Part shown: one piece after another, positions 60,412 to 64,000 of the stretch | Position numbering within the stretch: position 1 is the stretch's first letter | How the letters are laid out: each line of letters begins with the position of its first letter | Origin: Ceratotherium simum simum | Lineage: Eukaryota > Chordata > Mammalia > Perissodactyla > Rhinocerotidae | Length of the DNA stretch: 64,000 bases | Assembly: GCF_000283155.1 (NCBI RefSeq) | Contig: NW_004454182.1 | Span: 2,758,832-2,822,831 of the forward strand | Direction of reading: 5' to 3' | The notes under the pieces: model-generated | What the model was told of the DNA's origin: nothing | Database searches by the model: none | Seen by the model: only the letters and a program-made list of their open reading frames with translations | Program-made: the position numbers and the translations under genes

Positions 60412-60425
60412 CAACTTAATTATTT

Positions 60426-62585
60426 TTAACAACAACAAAAGATTAAACACAATTAAACTGTTGGGTGGGGGGAATTTTTCTCTAGGTATAATATTCCAAA
60501 CTTAAATAATACTGTTTCATTATAAGGGCATGAAACACACCGCCAGTAAAGAAAAATAAATAAAGAAAGAAGAAGAAGAAGAAATTCAACAGGATAATTT
60601 CCTTAATATAACGTGCAAGTAAGAGATTTAGTAATTAACTGTTCTTGCGTAGTCTAGCTCATGCAGATGTCAGTTATCTAATCCCCACTTTATTAGCTGG
60701 CATAGATTGGATGCCTTCTAATGGCATCTGCACATTTTGTGCTTCAGTGGCATTATAGGGCTCATCACTATGGTCTAGATAAGAAAATTCTTCAGCTTTG
60801 TGTTTCAGTGATGGAAGAAAATTACACACTAAATGTTTAACAGAAGAACTCTCCCTGAGGTTAACATCAAAACTACAAGTGGTTAGTGAAGTGTGAGGTT
60901 GAAGCTCTTATTCACTGTCTTCGTCTTGGTGCCACAAACGGGAAAAAAGCCAAGATAACAAGCTTGCGTGCATTTTCCAGTGATCTGAATCAATTAAAAT
61001 TCAGGAGGAGAGAAAACAAAAGTCCAGAGCAATTTATTAATTTGTTTACAGCTGTTTGAATATGTAACATGAAAGGGTAGCTTGGGGAATAGCTCTAGGT
61101 TGGGGGATATATTGATTCTGGTGATATTGCACAAAGAAATAGACAAGTGGTTTTTATGTATAAACTGCTACAGTGTAACTGGTTTAGTCTATTGATTCAT
61201 GTGCTTTGATGGAGTTGTATATGCCTGCTGTTCTGGGAGTCACTGAAAAATGAGATGCCATTTCAACGTGTGGAATAAAGAGGATATTTAAATGTGAGAA
61301 GCCGCTGGTTCCTTCTGTTATTTTACTGTAGTTTATTGTTCATTTGGCCCAAGTTTTTGCAGTAGCAACCATTATACCTACTTTTTAAAGGGAATGAAAA
61401 CGATGTGTCAAAAATAATAAGAATTTGAGTCTGCTCAATTAAAATGAAAGAAACAATATTTCTAAACTCCATAAAAAAGTAGGATTTTTTTTTGTAGATA
61501 ATGATAAAATCCTTAGATAAAGCAACAACTTAGTGATCACAGAGGGGAAACAATTGAGATATTGTTGAGAGTAAATTCAATGTTAAAATCTTTATACTTG
61601 ATTTTGACAGTATAAAAGAAGACGTAAGAAATCACCTTACAATAGGTTGAAAATATTTTTATTCTCAGGATGCAAAGATTAGAAATTACTTACTTTTGAT
61701 TTCACATCTTATAAGAGATGAGACACCACCTAAAAATAGGCATGAGTATCTTTATGGATAATTTTTAAAGAATAAATTTTGATATACATAGTATAAAAAA
61801 CACACTTCTTTAAATAAACATTTTTTACTTGATGCTTCATAACTGAATCACAAAAATGGAAGTTCCCTTATATATTATAAAGTAATTTTCCAAAAGAGGT
61901 AGTTGAGGATTTGAAGATTTAATAATTATCCAGGTCAAAAAGTCCTGGCAAATTCAAACATCCTGAGTTTTGGTTGACATTATCACTAACTTATGTCACT
62001 CTTCTTTTCACTGCCACATAGTGAAAATGGCAATATGTGATCCATTCTTAACTTTGTTATACAGAATGTAGCTACAGATAGTCTGATTTATAATGTCTAA
62101 TATATATATTGAATTACGAATCATGATGTTCAAATAAATGACAGTTGTCTACCTTTAAGCTTATCTATATTTTATCAAAGAGAAAACACTTCCTCACAAA
62201 GTTTTATTTGTATTCGAAGTTTTGAATAATCTGGTTTCAACTCATATGGAGAATTATTAAAATGAGAATATCAATGTTGGGAAACAAATCTTCTGTGCAT
62301 TTAGGATGTTTTGGCATGATCTGGGCCTTCTGAGCAGAGGACATGTTTGAATAGCAGATATGTCTTGGAAGCAAGAGTTAGTGTGTTCTCCAGAGAGATT
62401 TAGAGACCTACTCCTGGAGGCATCCGATGGTGTTAAGGATCAAGTCCTGTCTTTCCACTCTTCTGTGGTACAGCTCACTGTGTGCACAGGTAACGTCCAA
62501 CCAGCATCAGAGCAAGATGTAGTTCTGGCTGCTGTTTTAGCTATGAGGCCTATTTCTCTGTTCCAAGAATTTTGTGTCTTTCTGC
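60426..62585. other. AT-rich unannotated sequence
   Basis: No gene recognised. An (AAG)n-type microsatellite lies at about 60,565-60,590. The 116-codon frame beginning at 62,360 runs into the TA repeat and has no recognisable domain. Confidence 0.4.
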
Positions 62586-62587
62586 AA

Positions 62588-62735
62588 CAGACACATATAT
62601 ATATGTGTATATTTGTTAACAGAAAATATATATACAGAGGATATATAGGGAACAGAGTATATATATTCTCTCTACATATAACAGAATATATATATATTCT
62701 TTATATATAAAACAGAATATATATATATATAGTAC
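62588..62735. repeat. Palindromic (TA)n-rich repeat
   Basis: A run of ATATAT blocks separated by 'acaga'/'aacaga' spacers. It includes the perfect 18-base palindrome agaatatatatatattct and partial repeats of it. It is likely to form cruciforms and to vary in length. Confidence 0.85.
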
Positions 62736-62881
62736 TGTGACAGGGTACCTGTTAGCTTGCAAGTAATAAAATCTTCAGCTTCTGACTTAACAATAAACCT
62801 CAAATTTACATTTATAGAGTTAACAAAACCATTATTGAGAAATGAAGCATAGAGATTCAGTTAATAACAACATTCGATGTG

Positions 62882-62970
62882 TGGTAGATTGAAGATGACA
62901 CCCCCAAAAAAATTAAAAAAAAAATGACTATGCCCTAATTTCTAAAACCTGTGAATATGCTAAATTACAG
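62882..62970 (+). mobile_element. MLT1-type LTR fragment
   Basis: 'gattgaagatgacaccccc', 'gactatgccctaatttctaa' and 'aacctgtgaatatgctaaat' correspond to the start of a MaLR LTR. The rest is missing or unrecognisable, and A-runs have expanded inside it. Confidence 0.55.
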
Positions 62971-63399
62971 GGAAAAAAAAATTCTAGCACATTATATTAG
63001 GGGGATCAATTGAACAGAAGAGTAACTTGCGGTGTTTGTTGAAAATGAAGAAATGAAGAACCACTATATTTTTTGTGCATAAGAACCTTTGGATGTAGAA
63101 ACCAAAAATCTGCATATTTACAAAAGGTTATTCCTTTTATAAATATAACCTTGTATATTATTATACAAGGTTATTCATGAAACTCACTAAAGTTTGAGAA
63201 TGATTCCTCTAATGATAACTAATAAAAATAGAAGGTAATCGCCAATTTAATTTACCAACATAAAACTTGTTTTTTTCCCCCTTTTCCTGTATAACAATAT
63301 GTTAGAATGTATTCATTTGTGTATAGGATTACATAAATCTAATCATAAAGATTAGATATCTGATACTGATTAACTAGCATGGTAGGCATTTGTTCCTTT
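62971..63399. other. AT-rich spacer
   Basis: Nothing recognised. A small inverted repeat around 'ataaccttgtata' / 'tatacaaggttat' lies at about 63,145-63,175. Confidence 0.45.
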
Positions 63400-63990
63400 C
63401 CTCCTCAGTCTTTAGTTACACTAGTCACACTTCTTTTGATCAACTGGTATCTCGATTTTCTTTTAGAGGAAGCAACTCTGACTCTTGACTCACTATGTTT
63501 GGGGAGAATTATTGCCACCGTTGGCTACAGAAGTGGCCTTTGATTTCCTTAAGTGAATTGGTGTATTCCATCCTGTTAGCCTCAGTGGATGGGCATGACA
63601 GCTAAGCAGAGCCAATGAGGCATGAGCAGATATTGCTACAGCCAGTGGAAAATAAATGTTCTATTCTCTTGCGTGCTATGGTTTAAGAATGAGAGACTGT
63701 GGCCTGCACCACTCTTGGACCACTAGCCGAGTGCCTGGAGCTGTCAGTGTTGGTTGGGCGGGAGAAAGGCACTCATCATAACCCGAGAATGAAACCTGCA
63801 GAGCAAAAGTATAGAAAAATAAAGCGCTATGACCTTGGTGACATTATTTGAGTCATTGTATTTAGTCTTGACTGAAGCCAGCACTATCCTTGGACTTTTT
63901 CATTACTTGAATCAATACAGTCAGTTTTTGTCGAGGCCAGTTTGAGTAGGCTTTTATTTTACTTATCACACCTTGACCTAACTGTCAATA
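63400..63990 (+). mobile_element. Old LTR-like interspersed repeat
   Basis: Motifs such as 'ggtgacattatttgagtcat', 'gactgaagccagcactatcc', 'ttggactttttcattacttg' and 'gaggccagtttgagtaggct' match a widespread old mammalian repeat that I remember but cannot name with confidence. An aataaa signal is present near 63,820. There is no coding frame. Confidence 0.45.
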
Positions 63991-64000
63991 TTTCATGAAT

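Noticed and set aside
1..64000. Nuclear copies of mitochondrial DNA, rRNA or snRNA genes
   Set aside because: I looked for recognisable segments on both strands and saw none; a similarity search would be needed to exclude short ones.

Overview
This is a vertebrate nuclear window, almost certainly from a perissodactyl mammal and most likely a horse-type (Equus) genome. The diagnostic evidence is ten copies of the tRNA-derived equine repetitive element (ERE) SINE. They carry GC-rich heads ending in ggccggcccc-type sequence, paired 'gctgaggaagat..gccctgagctaacatctg' tail modules and A-tails, and most have clear target-site duplications. Repeats shared across mammals (MIR, L2, MER5A, MaLR LTRs, L1M) fill in the background. 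A rhinoceros or tapir cannot be excluded by eye.

I find no supported protein-coding gene and no structural RNA gene. Every long open frame I examined (up to 181 codons) falls in a repeat, is antisense to a repeat, or lacks gene structure. The window behaves like an AT-rich intergenic or deep-intronic desert built from layers of transposons.

Layout. 0-8 kb: an L1 3' end, then an old minus-strand L1M broken up by an ERE (1.95 kb) and by a younger 5'-truncated L1 (2.75-4.61 kb), then an L2 split by a hAT-type DNA element. 8-18 kb: mostly unclassified AT-rich DNA with an L2 at 11.6-12.4 kb and a probable solo LTR at 15.5-15.9 kb. 18.3-18.8 kb: an ERV1-type solo LTR containing a G-quadruplex motif. 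19-25 kb: MIR, MER5A and a long minus-strand L2 with an L1 3' end nested in it. 26-29 kb: a HAL1-like or L1M assembly. 29.6-40.6 kb: six ERE SINEs, several L1M pieces and another probable LTR. 42.5-47.2 kb: an LTR-like block and two EREs. 50.5-52.4 kb: minus-strand L2, MIR and an ERE. 53.8-57.9 kb: a long minus-strand L1 holding most of ORF2. 58-60.4 kb: MIR, two head-to-head MaLR LTRs, MIR and an ERE. 60.4-64 kb: AT-rich DNA, a long palindromic (TA) tract and an LTR-like repeat.

The most unusual structure is a 173-bp direct duplication. A segment of old MIR-containing flanking DNA (58,150-58,322) recurs at about 96% identity inside the 53.8-57.9 kb L1 (55,984-56,156), where it replaces roughly a dozen bases of ORF2. 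Also worth a look is a 174-bp frame-preserving exon-like interval at 8,456-8,629, with a strong acceptor and donor, in otherwise unannotated sequence. Repeat family names come from remembered consensus patterns and not from a database search, so subfamily assignments are approximate.
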